NCBI RefSeq assembly: GCF_000470315.2
Contig: NZ_CBRF02000008.1
Location: forward strand, 62,001 to 126,000
DNA: 64,000 bases
From: Psychromonas sp. SP041
GTDB lineage: Bacteria; Pseudomonadota; Gammaproteobacteria; Enterobacterales; Psychromonadaceae
Direction: 5' to 3'
Made by a program: the position numbers and the translations under genes. Positions within the stretch are counted from its first letter, which is position 1. Each line of letters begins with the position of its first letter. The notes beneath the pieces are model-generated. The model was not told the DNA's origin. It was given only the letters and a program-made list of their open reading frames with translations, and searched no databases. This document shows, piece after piece, positions 1 through 10,005 of this stretch.

Positions 1-1132
1 CCAATCCTTTTAATCTACCAATTGCAGAATACCCAGGGTTCGTTTCTTTGCGTAAATCATCCAACATTTGATGTCCATGATCAGGACGCATTGGAATAGC
101 ACGACCTTCACCGTTATTCTCTCTACGGTGCTCTTCTTCAAGGATCGCCATAACAACATTGTACATATCAACATCACCATTAAGGTGTGCCGCTTCATGG
201 AAGCTCATCGGGTTCTCTTCACGCATAGTAGAACGTAAATGAGTAAAATAAATACGGCTTCCGTACTGTTTAATCATATTAACTAAATCATTATCGCCAC
301 GCACACCGTAAGAACCCGTGCACATAGTTAAGCCATTTTGTTGGCTTGGAATCTCAGTAGTTAACCATTCAATATCTTCAATTGTTGAAACAATACGCGG
401 TAAACCCAGAATAGGACGTGGTGGATCGTCAGGATGTACCGCCATTTTTAAACCAGTAGCATCACAAACAGGCATTAAAGACTTTAAAAAGTAAGCTAAA
501 TGTTCGCGTAACTTATCTTTACTAATGCCATTATAACGGTCTAATTGCGCCTGAAATTCAGTTAACGTATAACCTTCTTCTGCGCCGGGTAAGCCTGCGA
601 TTATATTAGAGGTTAATTTATCAATATCCGCTTGAGTCATGTTATTAAAGTAAACTTGCGCCTGTGCAATCTCTTCAGGACTGTAAGCGGACTCTGCACC
701 AGGTCTTTTTAAGATATGAATTTCAAATGCAGCAAAAGCAATTTGATCAAAACGTAAAGCACGAGAACCATCTTCCATCTCAAAAGCAAGATCGGTACGT
801 GTCCAATCTAATACCGGCATAAAGTTATAACACACGGTATCAATCCCACTTTTAGCAAGATTTTCAATAGTTTGCTTATAATTGTCTATCCACTGTTGAA
901 AGTTACCCGTTTGGGTTTTAATTTCTTCATGAACTGGAACACTCTCAACAACAGACCAAGTTAAGCCTTTCGCTTCGATAATGGCTTTACGCTTTAGAAT
1001 TTCTTCAACGGTCCATACTTCGCCATTTTTAATATGGTGCAAGGCATTCACAATACCCGTCGCGCCAGCTTGCTTAATATCATCCAAAGAAACGGGATCG
1101 TTTGGTCCATACCAACGCCAAGTTTGTTCCAT
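1..1132 (-). CDS. uxuA: Mannonate dehydratase, 3' end cut by window edge
   Basis: UxuA dehydrates D-mannonate to 2-keto-3-deoxygluconate in glucuronate catabolism. Reading the minus strand from the ATG at 1132 gives [12 protein letters not shown] followed by family features such as [20 protein letters not shown] and [11 protein letters not shown], which supply metal- and substrate-binding His, Cys and Asp residues. About 377 codons are present. The E. coli enzyme is close to 395 residues, so only the last 17-20 residues lie outside the window. The gene is divergent from uxuB across a 370-bp gap with operator-like palindromes. No frameshift is visible. The identification is firm. Confidence 0.95.
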   Translation of the reverse strand, partial: MEQTWRWYGPNDPVSLDDIKQAGATGIVNALHHIKNGEVWTVEEILKRKAIIEAKGLTWSVVESVPVHEEIKTQTGNFQQWIDNYKQTIENLAKSGIDTVCYNFMPVLDWTRTDLAFEMEDGSRALRFDQIAFAAFEIHILKRPGAESAYSPEEIAQAQVYFNNMTQADIDKLTSNIIAGLPGAEEGYTLTEFQAQLDRYNGISKDKLREHLAYFLKSLMPVCDATGLKMAVHPDDPPRPILGLPRIVSTIEDIEWLTTEIPSQQNGLTMCTGSYGVRGDNDLVNMIKQYGSRIYFTHLRSTMREENPMSFHEAAHLNGDVDMYNVVMAILEEEHRRENNGEGRAIPMRPDHGHQMLDDLRKETNPGYSAIGRLKGL

Positions 1133-1216
1133 TACTTACCTCTCTACATTCATTTCCATATTCATTTCTACGTTAATATTAGCTTATATTTATTGCTTAA
1201 ATTAATGAAAAATAAA

Positions 1217-1230
1217 ATTGGAATTCCAAT
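1217..1230. promoter_or_regulatory. UxuR/ExuR-type operator, perfect palindrome
   Basis: ATTGGAATTCCAAT is a perfect palindrome, extended on both sides by A/T. It closely matches the ExuR/UxuR operator core as I remember it from enterobacteria (TTGGTATACCAA). It lies 85 bp upstream of the uxuA start. The regulator gene uxuR is downstream in the same cluster. Confidence 0.6.
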
Positions 1231-1293
1231 TAAAAGACCATTTACCCATTAAATATAAGGGATAGTAGTGAGTTTCGCAATATAAAAACACAC

Positions 1294-1337
1294 ATTGGTT
1301 TACCAAATAAACAAAATAATATAGATTGCATACCAAT
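1294..1337. promoter_or_regulatory. Two further UxuR-type operator-like sites
   Basis: ATTGGTTTACCAAAT (1294-1308) and ATTGCATACCAAT (1325-1337) share the TTGG...CCAA dyad with the site at 1217. Together the three sites span the middle of the uxuA/uxuB divergent promoter region, as expected for co-repression of both arms. The second site is the weaker one. Confidence 0.5.
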
Positions 1338-1502
1338 AAGGGCGGTATTGCTCTACCACTTATGATCTAATATTGAAGTGTTTTAATGTAACCGTAGAGC
1401 TTATTACTTAAATTAAATACCTAATAACGAACATTAATAATAAAACCTTAGTTCAGTCAAATAGATGATTTGTTACTTATGTTGATGAATCCTGGAGAAA
1501 TT

Positions 1503-2963
1503 ATGTCAATCACAAAGCCACCTTTAAAAACAACCATTATCGATAGCCAAGTTAACCAAGCTACGTTAAAAACACGTATTGTGCATATTGGATTTGGTGC
1601 CTTTCATCGTGCTCATCAAGCTTTATATACCAATGAAATGCTTGAGAAAACACAATCTGACTGGGGTATTTGCGAAGTTAACTTATTTAGTGGTAGTGAA
1701 ATCGTTAAAAAACTCCGTTTACAAAATCATCGCTATTTAGTCGCTGAAAAAGGCGCTAATGAAAATATCATTAAAATGGTCGGCTCGATCAAAGAATCTC
1801 TCCATCCTAAGCTTGATAGTAAACAGGCGATCATTGAAAAAATGGCTGAAGAGCAAGTCGCCATTGTCTCTATGACGATTACAGAAAAAGGCTACTGTGT
1901 AGACCATTCAACAGGTCAGCTAGACCCAACTAACTCACTTATTATCCATGACTTAGAAAACCCAAGTGAACCTAATTCAGCGATTGGTTATATTGTTGAG
2001 GCACTGCGCTTACGTAAGCAGCGAGGGCTCAAAGGTTTTTCTGTTATGTCATGTGATAATGTACAAGAAAATGGTCACGTAGCTAAAGCAGCTGTATTAG
2101 GTTTTGCCACATTATTAGATACACAACTTGCACAATGGATAGAAGATAACACAAGCTTCCCTTGTACTATGGTAGATCGCATCGTACCCGCAGTAACACC
2201 CGAAACACTCATTGAAATAGCAAAGCTAGCCGGTACCAACGATCCTTGTGCCGTTGCTTGTGAACCTTTCCGCCAATGGGTTATTGAAGATAACTTTATT
2301 CAAGGCAGACCTGACTGGAATGTAGCAGGGGCTGAATTTGTTAAGGATGTTGTCCCATTTGAAGAAATGAAATTAAGAATGCTTAACGGCACACATTCAT
2401 TTCTTGCTTATTTAGGTTACCTTGGCGGCTATACCCACATTTCAGATGCAATGACCAACCAAGCATACCGAAATGCAGCCTTTGATATGATGTTAAAAGC
2501 ACAGGCTGTTACGCTAAAGATGCCAGAAGGGACTGATTTAGAAGACTATGCCTCTTCATTGATTCTGCGCTTTGCTAATCCATCGTTAAAACACCAAACA
2601 TGGCAAATAGCGATGGATGGTAGTCAAAAAATACCACAACGATTTGGCGCGTCACTCAAATTTCATTTAGAAAATGGTAGCGATTATAAATGGATCGCAA
2701 TCGCCATAGCAGGCTGGATGCGCTATGTAAAAGGCATTGATGAGCGAGGTAACGCCATTGATGTAAAAGATCCATTAGCTAAAACGTTTTGTGCCATTAA
2801 TGCGAATCATATTGACCCAACAGAACGCGTTAAAGCCTTTCTTTCAATTGAAAGTATTTTTGACCCCTCTTTATTATTGAACTCAGAGTTTATCAGTAAT
2901 TTAACTAATGCTTATATACTTATTAACACACAAGGTGCGCGTCATGCGGTTACTACGCTATAA
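1503..2963 (+). CDS. uxuB: Fructuronate reductase (D-mannonate oxidoreductase)
   Basis: UxuB is an NAD-dependent reductase of the mannitol dehydrogenase family that converts D-fructuronate to D-mannonate, the substrate of UxuA. The N-terminus carries the dinucleotide-binding stretch HIGFGAFHRAHQA, and the substrate domain has KLRMLNGTHSFLAYLG with the family Lys-x5-Asn-x2-His signature. I chose the ATG at 1503 because GGAG lies just upstream and the product is then 486 residues, the E. coli length. An in-frame ATG at 1470 adds 11 poorly supported residues. The gene is divergent from uxuA and upstream of uxuR. The symbol rests on context plus length. Confidence 0.92.
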   Translation: MSITKPPLKTTIIDSQVNQATLKTRIVHIGFGAFHRAHQALYTNEMLEKTQSDWGICEVNLFSGSEIVKKLRLQNHRYLVAEKGANENIIKMVGSIKESLHPKLDSKQAIIEKMAEEQVAIVSMTITEKGYCVDHSTGQLDPTNSLIIHDLENPSEPNSAIGYIVEALRLRKQRGLKGFSVMSCDNVQENGHVAKAAVLGFATLLDTQLAQWIEDNTSFPCTMVDRIVPAVTPETLIEIAKLAGTNDPCAVACEPFRQWVIEDNFIQGRPDWNVAGAEFVKDVVPFEEMKLRMLNGTHSFLAYLGYLGGYTHISDAMTNQAYRNAAFDMMLKAQAVTLKMPEGTDLEDYASSLILRFANPSLKHQTWQIAMDGSQKIPQRFGASLKFHLENGSDYKWIAIAIAGWMRYVKGIDERGNAIDVKDPLAKTFCAINANHIDPTERVKAFLSIESIFDPSLLLNSEFISNLTNAYILINTQGARHAVTTL

Positions 2964-3081
2964 GAAAAATTAACGTTTAATATAAGTTTAGATAGCTAAA
3001 TAGTTTGAATTTACAGGTATGTTAATGCCTTATTTGAATCATTTTACGGATTAGCTAAAGTCATTTTAAAAGTAAAAAATC

Positions 3082-3143
3082 AAATAAACCAAGCTATCAT
3101 TTATATCTCTCAATATTGAAATAGATAGAGTTATCTTGGTTTT
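3082..3143. promoter_or_regulatory. Interrupted inverted repeat upstream of uxuR
   Basis: AAATAAACCAAGCTATC (3082-3098) is followed about 30 bp later by GATAG and CTTGGTTTT (3124-3143), giving paired AAACCAAG/CTTGGTTT and CTATC/GATAG arms. It sits in the uxuB-uxuR gap, so it could be an autoregulatory operator or a stem-loop at the end of uxuB. The function is inferred. Confidence 0.35.
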
Positions 3144-3191
3144 TCTATACAATATTCCACTTTAAATTTAATTAACTGAGAAACTATTAAG

Positions 3192-4007
3192 ATGTCTATT
3201 AATCATGCTCAATCACAGTCTCCTAACACTCGACGTTATGTGGTCATTGGTACTGAGTTAAGAGACAAATTATCTCAGAACATCTATAAGGTAGGAGATC
3301 GCTTACCGACAGAGCGTGATATTGCTGAATCCTATGGTGTTAGTCGCACAGTTATTCGTGAAGCTATCATTATGTTAGAAATAGAAGGTTTAGTAGAAGT
3401 GCGTAAAGGCTCTGGCGTTTATGTTATCAACTTACCACAGCCTGATAATACCCCTCAAAATGACACGAACAATTTAATTGATTCAACAATGTTATCTGCC
3501 TTTTCAGGTTTAACAGGTACCGATATCGGGCCTTTTGAGCTATTACAGGCTCGTCAATTAATAGAAAGTAATATCGTAGAGTTTGCGGCGCATCAAATCA
3601 CTAAATCTGAAATCAGCGCAATGCGTAAAGTGCTTGAAAAAGAAAAAGAAGCATTAGAAACAGGTGATAGTAACGAAGAATACGATCGTGATTTTCATAT
3701 CTTGATTGCAGAAGCGACAAAGAATACTTTTCTAGTGGATATGGTCAAATTGATGTGGAGAATACGAGAAGAAAGTTTAATGTGGGCACAATTACATGCA
3801 CATATTGATACTAAAGATTACCGACAAACATGGTTAAATGACCACGCCTTAATCTTAGCTGCGTTACAGAAGAAAGATGCAGTAACCGCTAAAAAAGCGA
3901 TGTGGGATCATTTAGAGAATGTAAAAACCACCTTACTTTCATTATCTGACGTAGAAGATGAAAATTTCGATGGTTACTTATTTGATTCTTACCCTTTAGG
4001 AAAGTAG
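3192..4007 (+). CDS. uxuR: GntR/FadR-family regulator of hexuronate genes, UxuR-like
   Basis: This 271-residue cytoplasmic repressor has an N-terminal winged helix (about residues 15-80, with the GntR signature LPTERDIAESYGVSRTVIREA and wing LVEVRKGSGVYV). A C-terminal FCD-type helical ligand domain follows (about 110-250, with DRDFHILIAEATKN supplying metal/ligand residues). This is the FadR subfamily, to which UxuR and ExuR belong. The gene follows uxuB and the cluster contains UxuR-like palindromes, so control of uxuA and uxuB by a hexuronate intermediate is the likely role. The symbol depends on context. Confidence 0.8.
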   Translation: MSINHAQSQSPNTRRYVVIGTELRDKLSQNIYKVGDRLPTERDIAESYGVSRTVIREAIIMLEIEGLVEVRKGSGVYVINLPQPDNTPQNDTNNLIDSTMLSAFSGLTGTDIGPFELLQARQLIESNIVEFAAHQITKSEISAMRKVLEKEKEALETGDSNEEYDRDFHILIAEATKNTFLVDMVKLMWRIREESLMWAQLHAHIDTKDYRQTWLNDHALILAALQKKDAVTAKKAMWDHLENVKTTLLSLSDVEDENFDGYLFDSYPLGK

Positions 4008-4095
4008 TTAAATCAATCTCTTAATGGTTTATTAAAGACCTTATTCAAGGCTTGAATTCAAGATGAATAAACTTTAACTTAAAAAAATAAAGCGC

Positions 4096-6234
4096 TTAAC
4101 TATCCAATTTCTGCGTTTCAATCGCATCTAATAATTGTTCTTGAATGGTGCTTTCTTCGGGTTTATCATCAATCGAAGTACTTAAATCACTGCTATCAAC
4201 AGCTTCTGTATCTTGTAATAACTCAACCATTTCAGAAGCCACTTCAGGTACAGAATCAATAAAGGTACTGGCAACATCAACTGCATATTCAGGCATACTT
4301 TCTACCACTTGAGATAAATAGTCGTTAACTGCATCTTCAATATTTTCAGCTGAATCCGCATTATCTTGTTGTTCATTTTCACCTTCAATCAGGTTGCTCA
4401 CGTAGGCTTCTGCAACCATATTAGAAGATTCAGGCAATGCTTCTGATACCGTTAATGCAATCTCAGCAGAATGCTCAGGTGATACGTCACTTAAACGATT
4501 ATATAGCTCAGTTGCCGTCTGTTCAGATTCTGCAGCGCTTCTATCTACCGGACGCATTTCATCTAAAGAATCAGAAAACTCATTCATGTATTGCTCTGTC
4601 ATTTTCAATAGTTCTTCAGGATCATTGCCTGACATATTCTCAGCGGCAAACTCCATCACACCAATACCATTGTCTGGCATTGAGTTCGCAATCGCAACAA
4701 TAATACTGGTTAATTGTTCAGGATGGTCATTAGTTATCCAATCCACTAATTCTTCAGCTTGTTCAGGAGAGGCAGTGGTTAATGCTTCAGCTATATGTAC
4801 AGCCATATCAGGCGCAGCAGTTGTAATCGCCGCATATAATTTACCAATATTAATTTCATCAATGGTACTTAAAGCCGCCGCTAAGTGTGATGCATTTTGA
4901 GGGTCTTTTAATGCCAACGCTTTAGCCATATTAACGGCAATAGCTGGGTTCTTAGTAGCAAGGCTAATCGCCACATCCACTTCTGCACTTTGTTTAAATA
5001 CTGGCTCAATATAGTCGGTACGTGGATCAAGCACAGAGACAGCACCAGAAGGCGTCTGCATGACGAAGTTATCTTGATCTTGTTGCGGCAATGCAGGGCG
5101 TTGTTTCATACGGATAAGAATAAACACCAGCAAAGTGCTCGCGCCGATAATCATAAAAGAAAACAACGCTTCGCTGCCGAACCACTTCATGGTTAAGGAA
5201 GCTAGATACGGCCCTAAAATACTACCAAAGGCATAAATAACTAATAGTGAGGACATCGCCGATAAAATTTGTGTTTTTAATACTTTATCAAAAGTTTCCG
5301 ACATACTCATCGGATACAAACAAGCCGCAACTCCGGTGATCACTGCGATGGCAAATAGCGTTAAATTAAACATATCTAGTGCCATTAAAAACGGAATACT
5401 TAAGGAAGCTAAGATAATCGTTGAGACCATGCCCAACATGATTTTTCGACGATCAAAATTATCTGAAAGATAAGCAATAGGATATTGGAATATGATGGCA
5501 CCTAAAATCGCAGACCCCATAAAGATCGATAAATTAAGATTCTGAATACCGTGGTCATTAGCAAAAATAGGTAACATATTCAGTAAACCTGCGTAGAGCA
5601 AACCACAGTAAAAACAACTTACTACACCAAGAGGCGATAGTTTTGCGATGGTAATCAAAGACATCGACTCACTGTCTTCAATAATCGGCCCTTGTTGCTT
5701 ACTGATCACAATAGGCGTGATCGCCAAGCTGAATAAAACACCTGAGATAACAAATAAAACCATGCCATCAATAGGCGCAACACTGAGCAAAAACTGCCCT
5801 GAAAATAATGCGCTCATTAATACCATCTGATTAATAGAAAGTATTCGTCCTCTATTTTTTTCCGTCGCACTAAAGCTTAACCAACTATCAAGCGTTGCAT
5901 TGGTACAAGCAATACAAAAACCAGTCAGCACACGCATAAGACCAAGCACATAAGGGTCAGGGAAAAGGCCAGAAACTAAAATAGCCACAGACGTTAAGCT
6001 ACCGCACATCGCAAATATTCTAATGTGCCCGACTCGTTGCAACAACTTACGGCTGTAATATGAACCGGCTAAAAACCCCACTGACAACATCGATAATACG
6101 AGACCAATATTATCAACACTAATACCATCATTCTGCATACGCACAGGCAATAAGATATTGCTCAAGCCATAACCTGTCATTAATAAAAAACAGCTTATTA
6201 GCAGAAGAAAAAAAGGTTTAATCGTCATTATCAC
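4096..6234 (-). CDS. MFS transporter with long acidic helical-repeat C-terminal tail
   Basis: Residues 1 to about 380 form a 12-helix major facilitator domain resembling YcaD-type drug/sugar MFS proteins, with RKLLQRVGHIR and LSDNFDRRKIM as the conserved cytoplasmic loops. After it comes a cytoplasmic tail of about 320 residues, strongly acidic and built of short amphipathic helical units (for example NPAIAVNMAKALALKDP and APDMAVHIAEALTTASP) repeating about every 17-18 residues. Ordinary MFS proteins are near 400 residues; this one is 712. The annotated start is GTG at 6234, preceded by AAGAGA; the ATG at 6228 is an alternative. The gene is convergent with uxuR. The substrate is unknown. Confidence 0.8.
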   Translation of the reverse strand: MIMTIKPFFLLLISCFLLMTGYGLSNILLPVRMQNDGISVDNIGLVLSMLSVGFLAGSYYSRKLLQRVGHIRIFAMCGSLTSVAILVSGLFPDPYVLGLMRVLTGFCIACTNATLDSWLSFSATEKNRGRILSINQMVLMSALFSGQFLLSVAPIDGMVLFVISGVLFSLAITPIVISKQQGPIIEDSESMSLITIAKLSPLGVVSCFYCGLLYAGLLNMLPIFANDHGIQNLNLSIFMGSAILGAIIFQYPIAYLSDNFDRRKIMLGMVSTIILASLSIPFLMALDMFNLTLFAIAVITGVAACLYPMSMSETFDKVLKTQILSAMSSLLVIYAFGSILGPYLASLTMKWFGSEALFSFMIIGASTLLVFILIRMKQRPALPQQDQDNFVMQTPSGAVSVLDPRTDYIEPVFKQSAEVDVAISLATKNPAIAVNMAKALALKDPQNASHLAAALSTIDEINIGKLYAAITTAAPDMAVHIAEALTTASPEQAEELVDWITNDHPEQLTSIIVAIANSMPDNGIGVMEFAAENMSGNDPEELLKMTEQYMNEFSDSLDEMRPVDRSAAESEQTATELYNRLSDVSPEHSAEIALTVSEALPESSNMVAEAYVSNLIEGENEQQDNADSAENIEDAVNDYLSQVVESMPEYAVDVASTFIDSVPEVASEMVELLQDTEAVDSSDLSTSIDDKPEESTIQEQLLDAIETQKLDS

Positions 6235-6770
6235 GGGGCAATTCTCTTATTTTTTAGCGGCTTTATTGCTCCTAAACAGATACTAACGAACGGTACTTTT
6301 CAGAAGAAAGGAAATAGGTCACCGATTGTTCAAACAATCGACAAGAAAGTTAAATATAAAGGAAAAATAGGCAACAAAAAAGACAAACATGAGTCCACCA
6401 GCATTATATTAATGCTTTATAACACCATTTAAATTTTCCAACTAAAAAAACATCATTTGAACTGATAAAAACCTTTTGTAACAACGCTATTATTTTTTAT
6501 GTTGAAGCATTTAAACAAACAGCAATAACCCATCTAATCAGTTTTAAAATAAGAATTTTGTGTTCCAGATCTCGCTTTACAGCCCTCTTTATTCCCTCAA
6601 CGAATATCAACACCTATTTTTATAACAAAGCATTACAAAGGATATCGTCACTACCATTGTGAAAAGCCCCTCTCAAGAGGATGATAATTATGTAGCGTTT
6701 ATGTTTATCATTTTCTCTACCACTCACAATATATTGTATAGACAAATTTAATACTGAGGAGCATCTTAAT
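6235..6770. other. Gene-free gap upstream of poxB with two small inverted repeats
   Basis: This 536-bp AT-rich stretch separates the divergent MFS and poxB genes. I see an 8-bp dyad CGATTGTT-CA-AACAATCG at 6323-6340, which could be an operator, and CCTCT-CA-AGAGG at 6669-6680. No convincing ORF is present. Confidence 0.5.
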
Positions 6771-8495
6771 ATGAGTCAAAGTATCGCAAGTTTTATTACT
6801 CAAACCCTTGAACAAGCTGGTGTAAAGCGAATTTGGGGAGTAACTGGCGATTCACTCAACGGAATAAGTGATAGTTTACGAAAAATGGGCACAATAGAAT
6901 GGTTAGGAACACGCCATGAAGAAGCCGCCGCCTTTGCCGCTGGTTCAGAAGCACATGTATCAGGAGAACTCGCTGTTTGTGCAGGCTCATGCGGACCTGG
7001 TAATTTACACTTAATCAATGGTTTGTTCGATTGTCATCGTAATAAAGTCCCCGTACTCGCGATCGCAGCCCATATACCCTCCTCTGAGATTGGCTCGAAT
7101 TATTTCCAAGAAACTCACCCGCAGGAATTATTTAAAGAATGTAGTGTTTATTGTGAGTTAGTCTCTAATCCAGAACAAATGCCTTACATGCTAGAAACAG
7201 CAATGCGCCAAGCTATTTTACACAATGATGTTAGCGTACTTGTTCTACCCGGAGATGTGGCACTAAAAGCGATGCCTGAAACTGCCCAAGCCAAATGGAA
7301 CGTACCTAAGCTTGCAACTTATACACCTGACGTAGCCGATATAAAAACGCTAGCAACTCACTTAAACAGCAGTAAAAAAGTCACCTTATTATGCGGTGCA
7401 GGCTGTAAAGAGGCACATGATGAAGTGGTTGCCTTAGCAGCTAAACTACAAGCCCCAATCGTTCACGCGATGCGCGGTAAAGAATTCCTTGAATACGATA
7501 ATCCTTATGATGTTGGCATGACCGGCTTTATCGGTTTCTCATCGGGTTACCATGCCATGCAAGAAGCTGACACGTTATTGATGATAGGTACTAGCTTCCC
7601 TTACCGCGCTTTCTACCCTGAAAAAAGCACTATCTTACAAATAGATAATCAACCCGCATCACTAGGACGACATGTACAAATAGATTTTGGTGTGATGGGC
7701 GATACTAAAAACACCGTTGCTTCACTTCTCGAGCATATTAAAGAAGATCGTGCTGACTCTCATTTAAAAAAATGTGTAAAGAATTATAAAGAAGCGAGAA
7801 AAGACTTAGATTTATTGGCGAGTGGTAAAACATCGCATAATTTAATCCATCCGCAATACCTAACTCGTTTACTCGACGAGCAAGCCGCTGACGATGCTAT
7901 CTTTACCTGTGATGTTGGCACACCAACAGTGTGGGCGGCACGTTACCTCACCATGAATGGCAAACGTCGCTTAATTGGATCATTTAATCATGGTTCAATG
8001 GCAAATGCCTTATCACAAGCAATGGGCGCACAATCTCTAGACCGTAACCGACAAGTAATAGCAATGTGCGGCGATGGTGGTTTTTCAATGTTAATGGGTG
8101 ACCTCTTATCCCTAAAACAACTCAACCTACCGATTAAAATCGTTGTTTATAATAATCGTTCATTAGGATTTGTGGCCATGGAAATGAAAGCCAGCGGCTA
8201 CTTGTCAGATGATACCGACTTAGATAATCCAAGCTTTGCAAAAATTGCAGAGGCCTGTGGTTTAAAAGGCATTAACGTTAGCGATCCAGAAAAATTACCA
8301 CAAGCCATGGCTGAAATGATGGCACATCCTGGCCCCGTAGTACTTGAAGTAGAAACAGCAAAACAAGAACTCGCCATGCCACCACAAATTAAATTTGAAC
8401 AAGCCAAAGGCTTTAGCGTTTACATGATGAAAGCGTTAATTAATGGCAAAGGTAATGAAATAGTCGAACTCAGTAAAACAAACTGGCTTCGTTAA
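6771..8495 (+). CDS. poxB: Pyruvate dehydrogenase (quinone) / pyruvate oxidase
   Basis: PoxB oxidatively decarboxylates pyruvate to acetate and CO2 and passes electrons to ubiquinone at the inner membrane. The 574-residue protein has the ThDP-enzyme order: Pyr domain (about 1-180, with [14 protein letters not shown] carrying the catalytic Glu and [14 protein letters not shown]), central FAD-binding domain (about 190-340), and PP domain with the ThDP motif [29 protein letters not shown] split over about 440-470. The C-terminal segment is amphipathic as in E. coli PoxB (572 aa). A GAGGAG ribosome site lies about 8 bp before the ATG. The gene is monocistronic, with a hairpin just after the stop. 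Confidence 0.93.
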   Translation: MSQSIASFITQTLEQAGVKRIWGVTGDSLNGISDSLRKMGTIEWLGTRHEEAAAFAAGSEAHVSGELAVCAGSCGPGNLHLINGLFDCHRNKVPVLAIAAHIPSSEIGSNYFQETHPQELFKECSVYCELVSNPEQMPYMLETAMRQAILHNDVSVLVLPGDVALKAMPETAQAKWNVPKLATYTPDVADIKTLATHLNSSKKVTLLCGAGCKEAHDEVVALAAKLQAPIVHAMRGKEFLEYDNPYDVGMTGFIGFSSGYHAMQEADTLLMIGTSFPYRAFYPEKSTILQIDNQPASLGRHVQIDFGVMGDTKNTVASLLEHIKEDRADSHLKKCVKNYKEARKDLDLLASGKTSHNLIHPQYLTRLLDEQAADDAIFTCDVGTPTVWAARYLTMNGKRRLIGSFNHGSMANALSQAMGAQSLDRNRQVIAMCGDGGFSMLMGDLLSLKQLNLPIKIVVYNNRSLGFVAMEMKASGYLSDDTDLDNPSFAKIAEACGLKGINVSDPEKLPQAMAEMMAHPGPVVLEVETAKQELAMPPQIKFEQAKGFSVYMMKALINGKGNEIVELSKTNWLR

Positions 8496-8517
8496 TACCT
8501 TTAACGGTAAATGATAG

Positions 8518-8551
8518 AGTGGATCAAGCAGCTATAAACTCGCTATCCACT
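8518..8551 (+). terminator. Stem-loop after poxB
   Basis: AGTGGAT (8518-8524) pairs with ATCCACT (8545-8551), with an additional AGC/GCT pair inside, and is followed by TTATTAT. It starts about 20 bp after the poxB stop. The U-run is short, so this is a probable but not strong intrinsic terminator. Confidence 0.5.
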
Positions 8552-8675
8552 TTATTATCGAATACCGCGTGTCATGACTAATCATCTTTAAGAGATAATG
8601 GCGTTAAGAAGTAAAAGTATAAACTTTCATATCTAGAGACCTCTGATAAATAACAGACATTATTATTATCTTAAG

Positions 8676-8872
8676 TTGCCTCAGTTCTGGATAAGCAAAG
8701 CGATACAACCCCGCTATTTCTGCGGATTCCTACGTTAAATTATCTCTCAATAACCCGTTATTATTTCAATAATTCGCCTTGAACTACGCAAAACTAACGG
8801 CACTGACTAATAAAAAATATAACCTTATGATTTTAAATATAATTTCGCTTTCATTAACCAGAATTGAAGTTA
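8676..8872 (+). repeat. Dispersed inverted-repeat element, copy 1 (with about 75-bp insertion)
   Basis: The ends TTGCCTCAGTTCTG (8676-8689) and CAGAATTGAAGTTA (8859-8872) are imperfect terminal inverted repeats. The interior is about 90% identical by eye, over roughly 50 bp, to the reverse complement of 36926-37047. This copy is longer by about 75 bp. The extra DNA begins after AATTCGCCTT and ends at AATTTCGCTT, a near-duplication. There is no coding capacity, so it is MITE-like. Confidence 0.7.
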
Positions 8873-9042
8873 AGTTATAAATAAAATTATTCGTAATCTT
8901 TTATCTAAATCAATCGAGTCTTATGACACATCCACTTATTTAAACTATTATGATAAAACTTTCTTATCGCACTTTGCTCGTGTTATAAAAAAGTTGTTTA
9001 CTAATTAACACCTATGCCTAAATAAAACACAGGAAACTTATT

Positions 9043-9465
9043 ATGAAGAAAATTGTTCTCGTATTATCCCTGCTTATAGTTTCACTTGGTGGAATACAAC
9101 ATGCTGTTGCTGCTGATGGTGTCATTACAAGCGGACAACTAAGCGCAGGATTTTCATCTTGGGGTAAAAAATCATTAGCTGGCGATTGGAAAATCGTAGA
9201 AGAAAATGGAAAGCACTATATTGAATTAGCAAATAATTTCAAAGCAACAAAAGGTCCAGATGTAGAAATATTTTTATCACCGAAAGCGAGTTCAGCAGTG
9301 AATGGCGATAATGCGACTGACGGTAGTGTTTTTATTAAAATAATTAGCAGCTTTGAAGGTGAAAGTCGCATAGAAATACCTGCTGATGTAGACCTTAGCA
9401 AATATAAAACGTTAGTGTTCCATTGCAAGGAATATAGTAAATTATGGGGTGTATCACCGCTTTAA
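9043..9465 (+). CDS. Secreted DM13-domain protein
   Basis: The 140-residue product begins with a clear signal peptide (MKK, hydrophobic core, cleavage probably after AVAA near residue 24). The mature part is one DM13 domain: a beta-strand-rich fold with AGDWKIVEENG, the GPDVEIFLSP block and a single Cys in TLVFHCKEYSKLWGVSPL near the C-terminus. DM13 domains are proposed to bind a redox cofactor through that Cys, and a periplasmic redox role is only an inference. A GGAAA ribosome site precedes the ATG at a good distance. It stands alone between the repeat element and a terminator-like hairpin. Confidence 0.8.
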   Translation: MKKIVLVLSLLIVSLGGIQHAVAADGVITSGQLSAGFSSWGKKSLAGDWKIVEENGKHYIELANNFKATKGPDVEIFLSPKASSAVNGDNATDGSVFIKIISSFEGESRIEIPADVDLSKYKTLVFHCKEYSKLWGVSPL

Positions 9466-9713
9466 TTCTTCATTTATTGAAGAAAAATAACGCTGAAATT
9501 ACTTCAACCATGATCAGTGACACCTAGCAGACAAACTAAGTTATTTCCCACTCATTGAGTCAATCATTATTGGGAAGTAACTTAATCTTAACGTTAAAAA
9601 TACATACTATTTAGCCTCGCTCCCAAGCATTCCCAACCCCTCAGTTATAAAAACTAACTAGTCACCTTAATAACAAACTTAACCTACCGATAACTCACTC
9701 ATAAATTAATATA

Positions 9714-9732
9714 AAGCCCCAATCATGGGGCT
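9714..9732 (+). terminator. Hairpin with T-rich flank
   Basis: AAGCCCC-AATCAT-GGGGCTT, followed by GTTTC on the + strand and preceded by an A/T-rich run. It lies 250 bp after the DM13 gene, so it may end a longer transcript from that gene or a small RNA. It is the only GC-rich stem in this gap. Confidence 0.5.
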
Positions 9733-9914
9733 TGTTTCACTGCCCGTTAAACAAACAATATCAATCAAAGCTTATTCTAATAATACATAACACTACGTAG
9801 GTTATGTCATCGTTAGATTTAACAATAAATACAGGCTCCATAAGCTTCTTTTATCCCACTCACCCCCTTCCCTTCTTGTCTTTTCGCATTAAATCACATT
9901 TCAATTATAAAAAA

Positions 9915-9926
9915 GTAACCGGTTAC
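9915..9926. promoter_or_regulatory. LacI-family operator GTAACCGGTTAC upstream of its regulator
   Basis: A perfect 12-bp palindrome with the central CG typical of LacI-family sites lies 79 bp upstream of the LacI-family gene. The same palindrome recurs at 16196-16207 upstream of the PTS operon, which points to autoregulation plus operon control by the same protein. Confidence 0.75.
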
Positions 9927-10005
9927 ATTGAAAATACTTATACTGTATTATTCACATTTAAACCTAAGCGTTATCCATTATTATCGGTGTAAAGTAGGAA
10001 GATAA

